64,000 bases of DNA from Candidatus Zixiibacteriota bacterium (GTDB lineage Bacteria > Zixibacteria > MSB-5A5 > GN15 > JAAZOE01). How positions within the stretch are numbered: the first letter of the stretch is position 1; every line of letters starts with the position of its first letter. The stretch is taken from assembly GCA_023138975.1 (NCBI GenBank), contig JAGLON010000023.1:90518-154517 (forward strand). The letters are read 5' to 3'. Positions 1 to 9,516 of the stretch are shown piece by piece. The notes beneath the pieces were generated by a model. The model did no database searches. It worked only from the letters and a program-made list of their open reading frames with translations, and had not been told where the DNA came from. Made by a program: the position numbers and the translations under genes.

Positions 1-41
1 TCGCCGAGACTGTCAACTTCAACACGAATTTTATCTGCCAT
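1..41 (-). CDS. Fumarase/aspartase-superfamily enzyme, N-terminal fragment
   Basis: Only the first 13-14 codons are inside the window. They read MADKIRVEVDSLGE, and the RxExDSLGE pattern is the usual opening of class II fumarases and aspartate ammonia-lyases (RxExDxxGE). The start is supported by a strong Shine-Dalgarno sequence, GGGAGG, about ten bases upstream on the coding strand. A consensus-like promoter lies further upstream. With so little sequence, fumarase and aspartase cannot be told apart, and even the family is a motif-based guess. The gene continues leftward out of the window. Confidence 0.5.
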   Translation of the reverse strand, partial: MADKIRVEVDSLG

Positions 42-87
42 GATTTGACCTCCCTACAGCAGGAATTAAAACTTATTTATTGGAATG

Positions 88-116
88 AAAATATACTGTC
101 AGCCGTCACTTGTCAA
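88..116 (-). promoter_or_regulatory. Putative sigma-70 promoter for the left-edge lyase gene
   Basis: On the minus strand TTGACA (111-116) is followed after 17 bases by TATTTT (88-93), about 47 bases before the ATG at 41. The -35 is a perfect consensus match; the -10 is a moderate one. Confidence 0.4.
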
Positions 117-158
117 TTTGTTAGGTGAAAATTCAAGAAAAAGGCATGACTGTTTCGG

Positions 159-1208
159 CTACTTGTTTTTCTCCATTTGAATGTGAGTATCTACTAATAT
201 ATCCGAGTATTGATAACTATGTTTCAAACTATCATTTACGATGTTAGGAAGAAACTCTAAATAAATATTGTCTTCATTTGTTGGAAATATTATACATCTA
301 TCAAGTACGTCATTATAAATATCATTCTCTATGCTCCATTTTGCTAAAATGAACTGATACTTAATAATTCCAAAGAGACGTACTTCCAAATAGAAATGAA
401 ACTCTCGGCTCAACCGAAAAGTAAATGAATGATATGGTCTAAAATCTATCTTTTCATCAGCATCAGAACTACGACTTACAAGTTCAATATTTGAAGTAAT
501 GTTTTCTGAAATATCTTCACTGAACTTAATTCGATCCTTTTCCCCATAATTGACGACATAAAAACCACGAAGAAATTTCCTGAATTCATTATTGTCTATA
601 ATACCAATTAGTGAACAATACTCATATACAAGTTTAAAGATAAATTCAGCACTAATATATCTACTCAGCTCAATTCTTATTGTACTCTTCTTACTTTTTA
701 AAAAAGTTTTTCTAAACCTCATCCCTGCAATAGAAAAACTTCCACTCTTAGGATCATGCAAAGACTCACTTAATTTTTCGGTTGGCCAATTGGGAAATCT
801 TTTTCTAAAATTCTTGAGTTCATAGTTTGCAGCTTCATTTAGTGATGCAATTATACCACCGTCTGTTGGCTTTGGAACAATAGTTGCCTTTCCTTTAGGG
901 TGCAAATGCACTGGTTGACCAGTCGCCTCATCATATTTTCTTAGTGACTTAAATGTGTTGTACTCATCAGAGATACCAAGCTTTATAATAGCATTGGCTA
1001 TGGCTTTGTTTTTCTTTACTTGTGCTTCAACTTTTCTTCCTAAGTAACTATTGCAATCACAACAACATGTTCTTGGTTTATTCCAACCACCCATAAAGGC
1101 AGGAAAAATATGTGAATCTGATAAATTTTTATCTTCACCACACCAGATACAAACATCTGATTTTGCTTGTCCATTTTCAACTGATATTTTTGGCGTAAAA
1201 TCTTTCAT
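159..1208 (-). CDS. HNH endonuclease-like (HNH_5 type) protein
   Basis: This 349-residue protein has an N-terminal zinc/HNH-like core: C20-x-x-C23, then DSHIFP with H33, then C49-x-x-C52-N53. This resembles the CxxC...SHIIP...CxxCNN arrangement of HNH_5-type endonuclease domains. The remaining 280 residues have no recognised domain. The start has a GAGG ribosome site that falls inside the last codons of the upstream glycosyltransferase, only 5 nt away, so the two may be cotranscribed. Base composition is much more AT-rich than the two genes ahead of it, suggesting later acquisition. Nuclease activity is inferred from the motif alone; it could be a defence or mobile-element nuclease. Confidence 0.6.
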   Translation of the reverse strand: MKDFTPKISVENGQAKSDVCIWCGEDKNLSDSHIFPAFMGGWNKPRTCCCDCNSYLGRKVEAQVKKNKAIANAIIKLGISDEYNTFKSLRKYDEATGQPVHLHPKGKATIVPKPTDGGIIASLNEAANYELKNFRKRFPNWPTEKLSESLHDPKSGSFSIAGMRFRKTFLKSKKSTIRIELSRYISAEFIFKLVYEYCSLIGIIDNNEFRKFLRGFYVVNYGEKDRIKFSEDISENITSNIELVSRSSDADEKIDFRPYHSFTFRLSREFHFYLEVRLFGIIKYQFILAKWSIENDIYNDVLDRCIIFPTNEDNIYLEFLPNIVNDSLKHSYQYSDILVDTHIQMEKNK

Positions 1209-1213
1209 TTTGT

Positions 1214-3124
1214 CTATTCCTCAATTAACCGAAGGTGCCCCAGCGCATATTCCTCATCATTGGCGACAGGAATCACAAAAATAGTATTAAATCCCGTTTT
1301 GCGTGCCTCAGTCGGCACCGCGATTGTATAATGTGCCAATCCGAGAACCGGACTGTGCGATGCTTTTATCGTCGTATCGCTGATGTCGTATTTATCCTTA
1401 AAAAATCGAATGACATAATCATCGTTGTTGTCAAGACTGATATTCAGGCTGCCGGCAAACGACAAACTGTCGATTTTTATCCGCACACCTTTACTCGGCA
1501 GAATCGTCACCGACGGCGACCACCAGCGAGTCCCCTCCGGTATCGAAGTAATTATATCTTCATATTTTTTAGTTAACCAGATGGCTCCGACATGCTCAAG
1601 GAGATAATCATAACCTCCAAAAGCCATCTTGACAGCGCACGCGTTACGCTCGATATCCGCTATAGGACCTTTTATTACAAAAGATAAGGTGTCATAAAAC
1701 GCCGCCAGATAGGTGCCGTCAATCACATTTTTGCTATTGGAAATAGTCTCAAGATAGCCGTCAGGGATAGCTCGCCGGAAATGTCCCGCCCGCCACTTAA
1801 TGTCCATAACACTTGGCATACGGGACAAAAGCGGATCAGCCAGAGCGTACACATCGACAATATGTACTCTGGGCCCGCTGTAAAAGCCGACATAGCCAAT
1901 ACCTCCGGCGGTAGTGATTTCCGGTGCGGTCGTTGAACTCTGACGATTTTCCCGGCCTAATTCTACCCAGTCATGGTTCGGCTCATCCTGCCAGCCATTC
2001 TTAGTGTACAACCCTGAGGTTTGGAAACAAAGATAGCGGTGATCGTCAATATCATACCCAAGTCCTCGACCGGAATTATCCGCTCCATACGAGGCGCCGC
2101 TGAGTAACGGCGCTCCGGGAACAATCAGTCCAAGGACCAAAACCACAAAAGCGATTGAGATAACAACAGGCTTGCGGAATTCATGATTATCATGAGTCAA
2201 CATAATTACCGCGACCAAAAGAGGTCCTGTAAAAAACCTGCCCCCCATAAAACAGCCACCGGCCCAGATGATTGAAGCCATATACAGTATAATTCCCAGC
2301 ACGATCGGGACGTTGGTCGCATTCCGCCGTTTCAATCCCCATGCTACGGCAATTAAGAGTACAAATACCAGCAGATAATCACCGCGCAGAGCCGCCTCAA
2401 AATAATGAGTTCCCTGAGTTATTAACGCCGTTTTTGCTATCCCGGTATTGAGTTTCGCGAAAGCTGTATTGGGAAGAAACGCACCGTAATAAAAGACAGA
2501 AAACAGCTCCCATAAAAAAAACGGAACAGCCCCGATAAATATTGCTCCCAGCGCATTGACAGAACGCTGTTTCCAGAAACGATATATCATTATCGGAACG
2601 ACCAGCGTAATCGCGTCAATGCGAGTTACTAAAATCAGAGAGGAATATAGAGATAGTAATAAAAGCGACTGTCGATTGTGCTCATGTTTTAGATACTCAA
2701 TAAAAAACAGCGCCAGAAGTAAATGCGTTAGCGGATTTTCGAGGCCGGAAGTGGAGTAGTCTATATAAAACTTGGATGACAACAAAGCCAATATGCCCAA
2801 AATAGCCATTACTTTATTAGCTGGGATTTTGATAGCATAGATTATAAGAGTAATTAACGAGACGGAGATTGAAAGACCAATTGCGGTGACAAAGCCGTTG
2901 CCGCTGAATATATAAATCAGCGCAAGACAAAACATCCAGAGCGGATGCGTGTAGGCTTGAACTCGCTCGGTTACATTCCAGGTAAGTCCATAACCATTGA
3001 CAAAATTATCAACCGTTCTAAGTGTAATAAAGGCATCATCACAAACCCAAGCTGTACGAAACAGCACAATCGCAAAAATAGATACAAGCAGAACAATGGC
3101 GATATTACCACTCCGCTTTGACAT
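1214..3124 (-). CDS. Polytopic membrane glycosyltransferase, AftB-like (GT-C fold)
   Basis: The 636-residue protein opens with one membrane helix followed by CDDAFITLR (D29-D30), then a VQAYTHPLW segment, then many hydrophobic helices up to about residue 345. The soluble C-terminal third is probably periplasmic. This order, an Asp pair after the first helix plus 'ERVxxYTxPLW', matches the GT-C family that includes mycobacterial arabinofuranosyltransferase AftB, which uses polyprenyl-phosphate sugar donors. The start lies one base after the uvrA stop, with AGG in the uvrA tail as ribosome site, so it is probably translated from the same message. The acceptor and donor cannot be told from sequence. 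Confidence 0.65.
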   Translation of the reverse strand: MSKRSGNIAIVLLVSIFAIVLFRTAWVCDDAFITLRTVDNFVNGYGLTWNVTERVQAYTHPLWMFCLALIYIFSGNGFVTAIGLSISVSLITLIIYAIKIPANKVMAILGILALLSSKFYIDYSTSGLENPLTHLLLALFFIEYLKHEHNRQSLLLLSLYSSLILVTRIDAITLVVPIMIYRFWKQRSVNALGAIFIGAVPFFLWELFSVFYYGAFLPNTAFAKLNTGIAKTALITQGTHYFEAALRGDYLLVFVLLIAVAWGLKRRNATNVPIVLGIILYMASIIWAGGCFMGGRFFTGPLLVAVIMLTHDNHEFRKPVVISIAFVVLVLGLIVPGAPLLSGASYGADNSGRGLGYDIDDHRYLCFQTSGLYTKNGWQDEPNHDWVELGRENRQSSTTAPEITTAGGIGYVGFYSGPRVHIVDVYALADPLLSRMPSVMDIKWRAGHFRRAIPDGYLETISNSKNVIDGTYLAAFYDTLSFVIKGPIADIERNACAVKMAFGGYDYLLEHVGAIWLTKKYEDIITSIPEGTRWWSPSVTILPSKGVRIKIDSLSFAGSLNISLDNNDDYVIRFFKDKYDISDTTIKASHSPVLGLAHYTIAVPTEARKTGFNTIFVIPVANDEEYALGHLRLIEE

Positions 3125-3125
3125 A

Positions 3126-5951
3126 TCAGCCTGCCAACTCCTTTTTCAAAAACTGCCCGGTGTACGATTTCTTGACTTTGGCAATCTCTTCCGGCGTTCC
3201 CGATGCGACAATCGTTCCGCCATTATCGCCCCCTTCCGGTCCCAGGTCAATAATATAGTCGGAGGCCTTGATGACATCAAGATTATGCTCAATCACCAAT
3301 ACCGTATTGCCTCGATCGACCAGTTCTTGCAAAACTGATAACAGCATGCGAATATCCTCGAAATGCAGGCCAGTCGTCGGCTCATCAAGAATATAGATAG
3401 TCTTACCCGTCGCTATTTTTGAGAGCTCGGTGGACAGTTTCACTCGTTGCGCCTCACCGCCGGATAATGTTGTCGCCTGCTGACCCAAACCGATATATCC
3501 GAGACCAACCGATTGCAAAGTCGCAAGCTTGCGCCGAATCAACGGAATATTTTTGAAAAACTCCACTCCCTCGCTCACTGTCATAGACAGCACATCGGAA
3601 ATATTGGACCCTTTGTAGGTTATCTCCAGCGTTTCTTTGTTATAGCGTTTCCCCTTGCATTCTTCACACGGCACATAAACATCGGGCAGAAAGTGCATCT
3701 CGATTTTTATAATTCCATCGCCCTGACAAGACTCGCATCTCCCGCCTTTTACATTAAACGAAAAACGTCCCGGAAGATAGCCGCGAGCTTTGGACTCGGG
3801 AAGACTGGAGAACAGATCACGAATCGGAGTGAAAACTCCGGTATAAGTCGCCGGGTTGGAGCGGGGAGTTCGTCCGATAGGCGACTGATTTATATCAATG
3901 ACTTTATCGACAAATTCAAGACCTCTTATCGATTTGTGCTCCAGCGGCGCATGTTTGGAATGGTAGAATTTTCTTGAAAGAACTCTATAAAGTGTCTCAT
4001 TGATAAGCGTTGACTTTCCTGACCCGGACACTCCCGTCACACAGATAAACAATCCCAAAGGGATATCAACCGAAACCTGCTTGAGGTTGTTGCCGCTCGC
4101 CTTTATAATTCTTAGTTTTTTACCATTTCCCTCGCGGCGAATCTTCGGAACCGGAATTGTTTTCTTACCGGACAGATATTGTCCCGTCAAAGATTTGGCG
4201 TTTCGGCGTATTGAGGCCGGTTTACCCGCAGCAACAATCTCGCCCCCCTTTCGCCCCGCACCGGGGCCTAAATCCAGTACATAGTCGGCCGCCATGATGG
4301 TATCTCGGTCGTGCTCTACAACCAGCACCGTGTTTCCCAAGTCTCTCAATTCAGTCAAGGTCGAAAGCAATCGATGGTTATCCCGCTGATGAAGTCCGAT
4401 TGAGGGTTCGTCAAGAATATAGAGCACACCTACTAAACGGGAACCGATTTGGGTCGCCAAACGAATACGCTGAGCCTCTCCTCCGGACAAGGTCGACGCC
4501 GTTCGCGAAAGGGTCAAATAATCGAGACCAACATTTACTAAAAACCCCAAGCGGTCTTTTAATTCCTTGAGAATCTGTTTGGCAATAATCTGATGCGTTT
4601 TGGAGAGCTTAAGTTTTGAAAAGAACTGATTGGCATTGCGAATTGACATCTGCGTTAAATCATGAATATTGATATCGTTGACAAGAATCGACAGCGCTTC
4701 CGGCCGAAGTCTGGTACCGCTACAGGAGGGGCATGAAGATTTTGACATGAAGTTTTCGATCCAACTTCTTATACCGTCTGATTCAGTCTGTTTATAGCGC
4801 CGTTCAAGATGTTTAACAACTCCCTCAAACGATGATTTATACTGCCCGGAACCTTTACCGTTGGAGTGTTCGTATTTGAACTTTATGGCCTCATCACCGG
4901 ATCCGTACATGAGAATTTGATGTACTTTTTTCGTTAGCTTTTCATAAGGCGTATTAAGCCTGAAATTATAATAATCAGCAAGTCCCTTTAGCATCGAACG
5001 ATACCAGTTGGCCGAATCCGAAGCCCACGGAACGATTGCGCCGTCAATCAGCGATTTGGACCTGTCCGGCACAATAAAATCAGGATCAACTTCCATCTTT
5101 GTCCCCAGTCCGCTGCAAGTCGGACAGGCTCCATAGGGAGAATTGAATGAAAACAACCGCGGCGCCGGTTCTTCATACGAGATATTGCAGTCAAGACAGG
5201 CGTACTGCTCACTAAACAAATACTCCTTCTCATTGGCCTGAATAATAACTGTACCCTGAGCAATTTTCAGAGCTGTTTCGATAGAATCGATCAGCCTTCG
5301 ACGGGAACGGCCACCTATCTTTAATCGATCGACAACCGCTTCAATACTATGCTTCTTCTTCTTATCAAGATTGATATCGTCCTCGACTTCATATACTTCA
5401 CCATCGACTCTCAACCGGATAAATCCCTGTTTGCGGGCATCATCGATTATCTCCCGATGTTCCCCTTTGCGACCGCGAACTAACGGTGCCAAAATAATCG
5501 CTTTCGTACCCTCATCGAACCCCATAAGAGAATCGACAATCTGACTGGCCGACTGCTGGGTAATCGGTTTACCGCAAACGAAACAATGCGGAATTCCGAT
5601 CCGGGCATAAAGGAGCCGAAGATAATCATATATTTCGGTAACGGTGCCTACCGTCGAACGGGGATTCCGCCCCGATGAACGCTGCTCAATAGATATTGCC
5701 GGTGACAGCCCCTCGATAAAGTCAACATCCGGCTTCTCCATAAGGCCAAGAAATTGACGAGCATATGCTGATAATGATTCAACGTACCGCCGCTGTCCTT
5801 CGGCATAAATCGTATCGAATGCAAGCGACGATTTACCGGAGCCTGAAAGACCGGTTATGACACAAAGTTTATTTCGCGGTATTTTGACCGTGATGTTTTT
5901 CAGGTTGTGTTCTCTCGCGCCTTTTATATATAAGTATTGTGAATTAGCCAT
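3126..5951 (-). CDS. uvrA: UvrABC system protein A (excision repair damage sensor)
   Basis: This 941-residue ABC-type ATPase recognises bulky DNA lesions with UvrB and starts nucleotide excision repair. Visible features are two Walker A motifs (GLSGSGKSS near residue 35 and GVSGSGKST near 640), two ABC signatures ([11 protein letters not shown] near 493 and [11 protein letters not shown] near 832), and several zinc-type CxxC pairs, including the C-terminal [11 protein letters not shown]...CEEC module. The ATG at 5951 was chosen because it gives the usual UvrA N-terminus ([15 protein letters not shown]) and has GGGA nearby. An in-frame ATG 45 bases upstream lacks a ribosome site. The glycosyltransferase follows directly. 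Confidence 0.97.
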   Translation of the reverse strand: MANSQYLYIKGAREHNLKNITVKIPRNKLCVITGLSGSGKSSLAFDTIYAEGQRRYVESLSAYARQFLGLMEKPDVDFIEGLSPAISIEQRSSGRNPRSTVGTVTEIYDYLRLLYARIGIPHCFVCGKPITQQSASQIVDSLMGFDEGTKAIILAPLVRGRKGEHREIIDDARKQGFIRLRVDGEVYEVEDDINLDKKKKHSIEAVVDRLKIGGRSRRRLIDSIETALKIAQGTVIIQANEKEYLFSEQYACLDCNISYEEPAPRLFSFNSPYGACPTCSGLGTKMEVDPDFIVPDRSKSLIDGAIVPWASDSANWYRSMLKGLADYYNFRLNTPYEKLTKKVHQILMYGSGDEAIKFKYEHSNGKGSGQYKSSFEGVVKHLERRYKQTESDGIRSWIENFMSKSSCPSCSGTRLRPEALSILVNDINIHDLTQMSIRNANQFFSKLKLSKTHQIIAKQILKELKDRLGFLVNVGLDYLTLSRTASTLSGGEAQRIRLATQIGSRLVGVLYILDEPSIGLHQRDNHRLLSTLTELRDLGNTVLVVEHDRDTIMAADYVLDLGPGAGRKGGEIVAAGKPASIRRNAKSLTGQYLSGKKTIPVPKIRREGNGKKLRIIKASGNNLKQVSVDIPLGLFICVTGVSGSGKSTLINETLYRVLSRKFYHSKHAPLEHKSIRGLEFVDKVIDINQSPIGRTPRSNPATYTGVFTPIRDLFSSLPESKARGYLPGRFSFNVKGGRCESCQGDGIIKIEMHFLPDVYVPCEECKGKRYNKETLEITYKGSNISDVLSMTVSEGVEFFKNIPLIRRKLATLQSVGLGYIGLGQQATTLSGGEAQRVKLSTELSKIATGKTIYILDEPTTGLHFEDIRMLLSVLQELVDRGNTVLVIEHNLDVIKASDYIIDLGPEGGDNGGTIVASGTPEEIAKVKKSYTGQFLKKELAG

Positions 5952-6198
5952 TTGTTTTTCCCATTGAGGTATCCGGTAAAGCCGAAGCCTCGTCATAATC
6001 TAAAAAACCCGCATTTTACACATTATAAAAACGAGCAATCTATCAATATACGTTAAAAGCTCTCGCCGGGCAAAATCTATTTAACTCTCAATATGTAATT
6101 ATGAGCAGAGTTTGGATATCACATTTATTTATGGCAATTAAATACAAATAGAGAGATTGGGTCACCCCTTGATCAATTAATGAAATTGTATCGGAAAG

Positions 6199-6228
6199 AA
6201 ATAACCCCGGCTAAACCCGGGGTTATTT
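6199..6228 (-). terminator. Intrinsic terminator after the RRM gene
   Basis: A perfect 12-bp stem (6199-6210 with 6217-6228) closes a 6-nt loop. On the minus strand it is followed by a short T-rich stretch (TTTCTTT). It lies 10 bases past the RRM stop codon. Confidence 0.8.
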
Positions 6229-6238
6229 AAATTCTTTA

Positions 6239-6766
6239 TTAGTATCTACTATTATAGCGTTCGTTTCCCCGATTGGGGCGCTGATTGTCTTTTTTCTTAC
6301 CGGCAAAATCGATTTTTATATTACGTCCCTCAAAATCTTTGCCGTCAAGCTCTTCTTTGGCTTTCTGAGCATTATCCTGTGTGGTAAATTCAATAAACCC
6401 ATACCCACGCCCTTCAAGCAGATTGACATGAGTAACTTCACCAAACTGTTCAAACAATTTCGTAAGCTGTTCCACGGTCACATTATAGTTAATGTTTCCG
6501 ACATATAGCTTACTACCCGATTCGCCCTTTTTTCCCGAAGGATTGGCAACATCGACTTTTATATTACGCCCGTCAAAGAGAATCCCGTCAAGTTCATCTT
6601 TTGCCTTGGCCGCTTGCTCATCCTCGGCAAACTCTACAAATCCAAATCCCTTGCCGTCAATAACATTAGCCTGCTTTATCTCTCCAAAATCCTCGAATAA
6701 AGCAGTAATTTGTTCGACTGTGGCGGAGTAACTCAGATTGCCAACATATAGCTTCTTACCCAGCAT
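6239..6766 (-). CDS. RNA-binding protein with two tandem RRM domains
   Basis: The 175-residue protein has two RNA-recognition motifs. RRM1 has RNP2 at residues 6-11 (LYVGNL) and RNP1 at 39-46 (KGFGFVEF). RRM2 has RNP2 at 87-92 (LYVGNI) and RNP1 at 120-127 (RGYGFIEF). A short Arg/Asn-rich tail follows (RPNRGNERYNSRY). Most bacterial RRM proteins, such as cyanobacterial Rbp, carry one RRM, so the tandem form is notable. The two repeats are similar along their length, which suggests internal duplication. Aromatic residues in both RNP1 motifs support RNA binding. An AAGGAG ribosome site precedes the ATG, and an intrinsic terminator follows. It is likely monocistronic and may help cold adaptation or RNA handling. 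Confidence 0.9.
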   Translation of the reverse strand: MLGKKLYVGNLSYSATVEQITALFEDFGEIKQANVIDGKGFGFVEFAEDEQAAKAKDELDGILFDGRNIKVDVANPSGKKGESGSKLYVGNINYNVTVEQLTKLFEQFGEVTHVNLLEGRGYGFIEFTTQDNAQKAKEELDGKDFEGRNIKIDFAGKKKDNQRPNRGNERYNSRY

Positions 6767-7070
6767 TCACGCTCCTTAGTTGCCTCTCAGTGATATCACG
6801 TTTCTTGGATTATTACCGCGCAGTGAATCCGCGTGTGGAAACAATACTGAGAGTGTGCTCAAACATGTTGTTTTAAACTACATTCAAATATCGAATTGTC
6901 AAGGGAAAATGAAACGAATGTATATATCATCACACATTTTGTTCACTCAACGGCTTACTAATAAACAATTGACGCACCGGAAGTATAGTGTGACTCTACG
7001 GTTCTTATTGACGGCTAACGTAAGCTTCCCTGTCAAGTAGACAATTCGTAAGTTGAGTTTTTAACTGTTG
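6767..7070. other. Intergenic region between RRM gene and secreted-protein gene
   Basis: No credible gene is visible in these 304 bases. The region must hold the RRM gene promoter. It contains one copy (6926-6946) of a 21-base sequence found again, with one mismatch, at 8149-8169. Confidence 0.5.
6926..6946. repeat. 21-bp dispersed repeat, copy 1
   Basis: It reads ATCATCACACATTTT then GTTCAC. The second copy at 8149-8169 differs only at one base (G to A). Both copies lie in intergenic DNA either side of the secreted protein at 7071-7877. They could be binding sites or chance similarity. Confidence 0.4.
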
Positions 7071-7877
7071 TTATTGAGGGGGGGGTGAATTACTATCTGT
7101 ATCAATCGAATCGGTTTTCATATCCTGCATTTTTTTCTTTAGTAATTGATCTCTTTCCCATGGTGGTGGAGTCGTAAAACGTCCCCTAATCCCCTGTTTG
7201 CCCATGTCTAATATACTCTCCAAACTTGTTGTAACCTTATATTCATATTTTTGTTTATCGAAAACACTGGATTCCGGAATAGGTCCAATGACCTTTTCAA
7301 TGGTTTTTCTCTTGGAAGGATCCTTCAAGTTCAGGATTACCTCATATTCCGTCTGTAATTGCTCAACCGTCATAGTGTCAAATAGAGGTTTACCATATTT
7401 CGGAGCTGGCGGAAGTGTGAGAAACTCCTTCTGTCCAGAGTGTAATACATTATCACCTCTTGTTTCAAAAACAATACTTTTACTAAATTCAATTCTTCCA
7501 GTTTGTACATATATATTAACTAAACTGATTTTGTCATTAGGCAGTGATATTTGAAAGGAACCGCTATAAAAGTAGTTATCATCAAACCCTATTTCCACGT
7601 TTCGTAATTCTAAAGTATCTTTTTCTCCAGAATGTTTACTATATGCAAGAAGCCTTACACTTGCATTTTTTTTTGCACGTGCCTTATATTTATCAGGGAC
7701 ATTAATAGAGTAATCTAAAGTTATGGGTTCTCCCTTGGTCAAAGGCAAACGAGGTTCAATTTTAATCTCTAAATAAACCTCAATTTCGTCATAAGATGAT
7801 GCATTGCATGGCTTATCTCCAACCATCACAATCAGCGCACAAAGCCCCATAAATAGAATTATAGCTGTTCTTCTCAT
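7071..7877 (-). CDS. Secreted protein of unknown function
   Basis: The 268-residue product starts with a signal peptide (MRRTAIILFMGLCALIVMVG, cleavage probably after the CNA segment). A beta-rich region follows that could be an immunoglobulin-like fold, ending near residue 140. The C-terminal half is charged, with a Pro-rich tail that finishes SPPPQ. I recognise no family. AAGGAG lies just before the ATG. The gene is AT-rich compared with its neighbours and stands alone, with long intergenic stretches on both sides. It is probably periplasmic or outer-membrane associated; no function is assigned. Confidence 0.6.
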   Translation of the reverse strand: MRRTAIILFMGLCALIVMVGDKPCNASSYDEIEVYLEIKIEPRLPLTKGEPITLDYSINVPDKYKARAKKNASVRLLAYSKHSGEKDTLELRNVEIGFDDNYFYSGSFQISLPNDKISLVNIYVQTGRIEFSKSIVFETRGDNVLHSGQKEFLTLPPAPKYGKPLFDTMTVEQLQTEYEVILNLKDPSKRKTIEKVIGPIPESSVFDKQKYEYKVTTSLESILDMGKQGIRGRFTTPPPWERDQLLKKKMQDMKTDSIDTDSNSPPPQ

Positions 7878-8340
7878 CTACTTTCTCCTTCTTTTTATCG
7901 TAGTTAAGCAGGTTACACTCCCCAACTACAACGATTGAAAATAAATAGTTTCTGGGTAATTCCTGTATCTTGTCTATTACTTATACCACTCCCGCATACT
8001 GTATTACACCAATTTTAGGAGAATCCTCCCAAAATTCTATAATTTCTGTCAGCCCCGCTTTTATTAATTAAGATAAGAAAAAGAATATTATTTTATCAAT
8101 AATCAGCCATCTTGGAAGAGTCAAGCATAATATAATAAAATTAAGCACATCATCACACATTTTATTCACAATATGTTGGAAACATAATTCAAAAAACTAT
8201 TTGTGATAATATCCTGCTTTACCAAAATATAATAAAGTATTATATTGGTTGAATAAACAATATGAGTATATGGTATAGTAACCGGCTCTTCTCAATTCAT
8301 TTTTAATTGACAGAACCTTTAATTATAGGTAGTTACCGAT
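7878..8340. other. AT-rich intergenic region
   Basis: I see no gene or RNA in these 463 bases, which separate divergent genes and so should carry promoters for both. The second copy of the 21-bp repeat lies at 8149-8169. Confidence 0.5.
8149..8169. repeat. 21-bp dispersed repeat, copy 2
   Basis: It matches 6926-6946 at 20 of 21 positions in the same orientation and lies in the intergenic region left of the membrane-protein gene at 8341. Confidence 0.4.
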
Positions 8341-9501
8341 ATGGATTATGGGAAAATAATATCACAGGGGTTTAAGCAGGCCTGGAAATACAAAACACTC
8401 TGGATTTTCGGATTTTTAGTATCCGGAGTCGGCGGGAATTTTTTTGATATCGGTAATAAAATCTCTGATAGATCTTCCGGGGGCTATTCTTTTAATAACC
8501 CTTCTGAAATCCAGTATTTTATCCGGGATAACTTACCAATAGTGATGATTGTCGCCGCGGTTGTGTTTTTTCTAATTTTAATATTCTTGGTTCTGGATAC
8601 TATATCAATTACTGGGCTCATCGACGCTGCCCGTAAACTGAAAGAAAAACGAGAATATCGATTTACAGAATGTTGGAAAACAGGGCTTCAGAAATTCTGG
8701 CCGATACTGGGTCTGAGATGCCTGAATTTTCTAATAATATTCGCCTCCCTCATTGTACTTGGAGGTATTACAGCAGGAATCGTCTTTGCCAGCGGCCTGA
8801 TAGGCTTACTGTCACTTATAATAGTCTTACCTCTTTTTGTACTAATCGCGTTTCTCGCCGATGTAACTACGGCTGTCGCAAAGCGGATGATCGTTATCGA
8901 AAACACGCTCGTCTTTGACGCTATTGGCGAGGGGTTTTCCCTCTGGAAGTCTAAATTCGGATCAACATTGCTTTTTGTTGTAATCTACTTCTTCCTCTCA
9001 ATAGCCCTGATGTTTGCGGTACTGCTCTGCCTGTTGCCGATAGCTATCCCCTTTATAGGACTGGGTTTTATCAATATATGGCTGGCCCTATTGACCGGTA
9101 TCCCGGTACTCATTCTGGTATTGTTAGTCCTGTCAGGCTTCACCAGCTCATCCCTGCATTTAATGACCACCGAGTTTTATTATCAGCTAAAAGGTGAAGC
9201 AACCGATACTGTGGCAAGCTCTTATCCTGATGGCTCTACCGCCCCTCCCGGACTGATTCCTCACGGTAACGTACCGCCGCCTGAGGTATATCAATCACCT
9301 CCGACCCCTCCGGCTCAGCCGCCCATAGATCCTCCACCGGAAAATATTAATTTCACACCCGAAAACGCTGAAACTCCACCCCGTATAGAAAATCCTGCAC
9401 CGGGCAACGAAGAAGCGCCCCCACTACCGCAATCCGAATCTCCCGATGAAAGTCCGGATAATAATACAGATGAAAATCCACCGGAATCTCTCAAGCCATA
9501 A
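8341..9501 (+). CDS. Polytopic membrane protein with Pro-rich cytoplasmic tail
   Basis: The 386-residue protein begins MDYGKIISQGFKQAWKYKTLW, an amphipathic start typical of small membrane proteins of the DUF4013/DUF7544 kind. About six to seven hydrophobic helices follow between residues 20 and 285. The last 90 residues are a low-complexity tail rich in Pro, Glu and Asn. The gene lies 15 bases before a secreted PDZ protein, so the two probably form an operon. There is no enzymatic motif. A role in membrane organisation or transport is possible but not shown. Confidence 0.6.
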   Translation: MDYGKIISQGFKQAWKYKTLWIFGFLVSGVGGNFFDIGNKISDRSSGGYSFNNPSEIQYFIRDNLPIVMIVAAVVFFLILIFLVLDTISITGLIDAARKLKEKREYRFTECWKTGLQKFWPILGLRCLNFLIIFASLIVLGGITAGIVFASGLIGLLSLIIVLPLFVLIAFLADVTTAVAKRMIVIENTLVFDAIGEGFSLWKSKFGSTLLFVVIYFFLSIALMFAVLLCLLPIAIPFIGLGFINIWLALLTGIPVLILVLLVLSGFTSSSLHLMTTEFYYQLKGEATDTVASSYPDGSTAPPGLIPHGNVPPPEVYQSPPTPPAQPPIDPPPENINFTPENAETPPRIENPAPGNEEAPPLPQSESPDESPDNNTDENPPESLKP

Positions 9502-9516
9502 ACGAATGGATAGGAA

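Noticed and set aside
5952-5996. Upstream ATG for uvrA
   Set aside because: It adds 15 residues before the family N-terminus and has no ribosome site.
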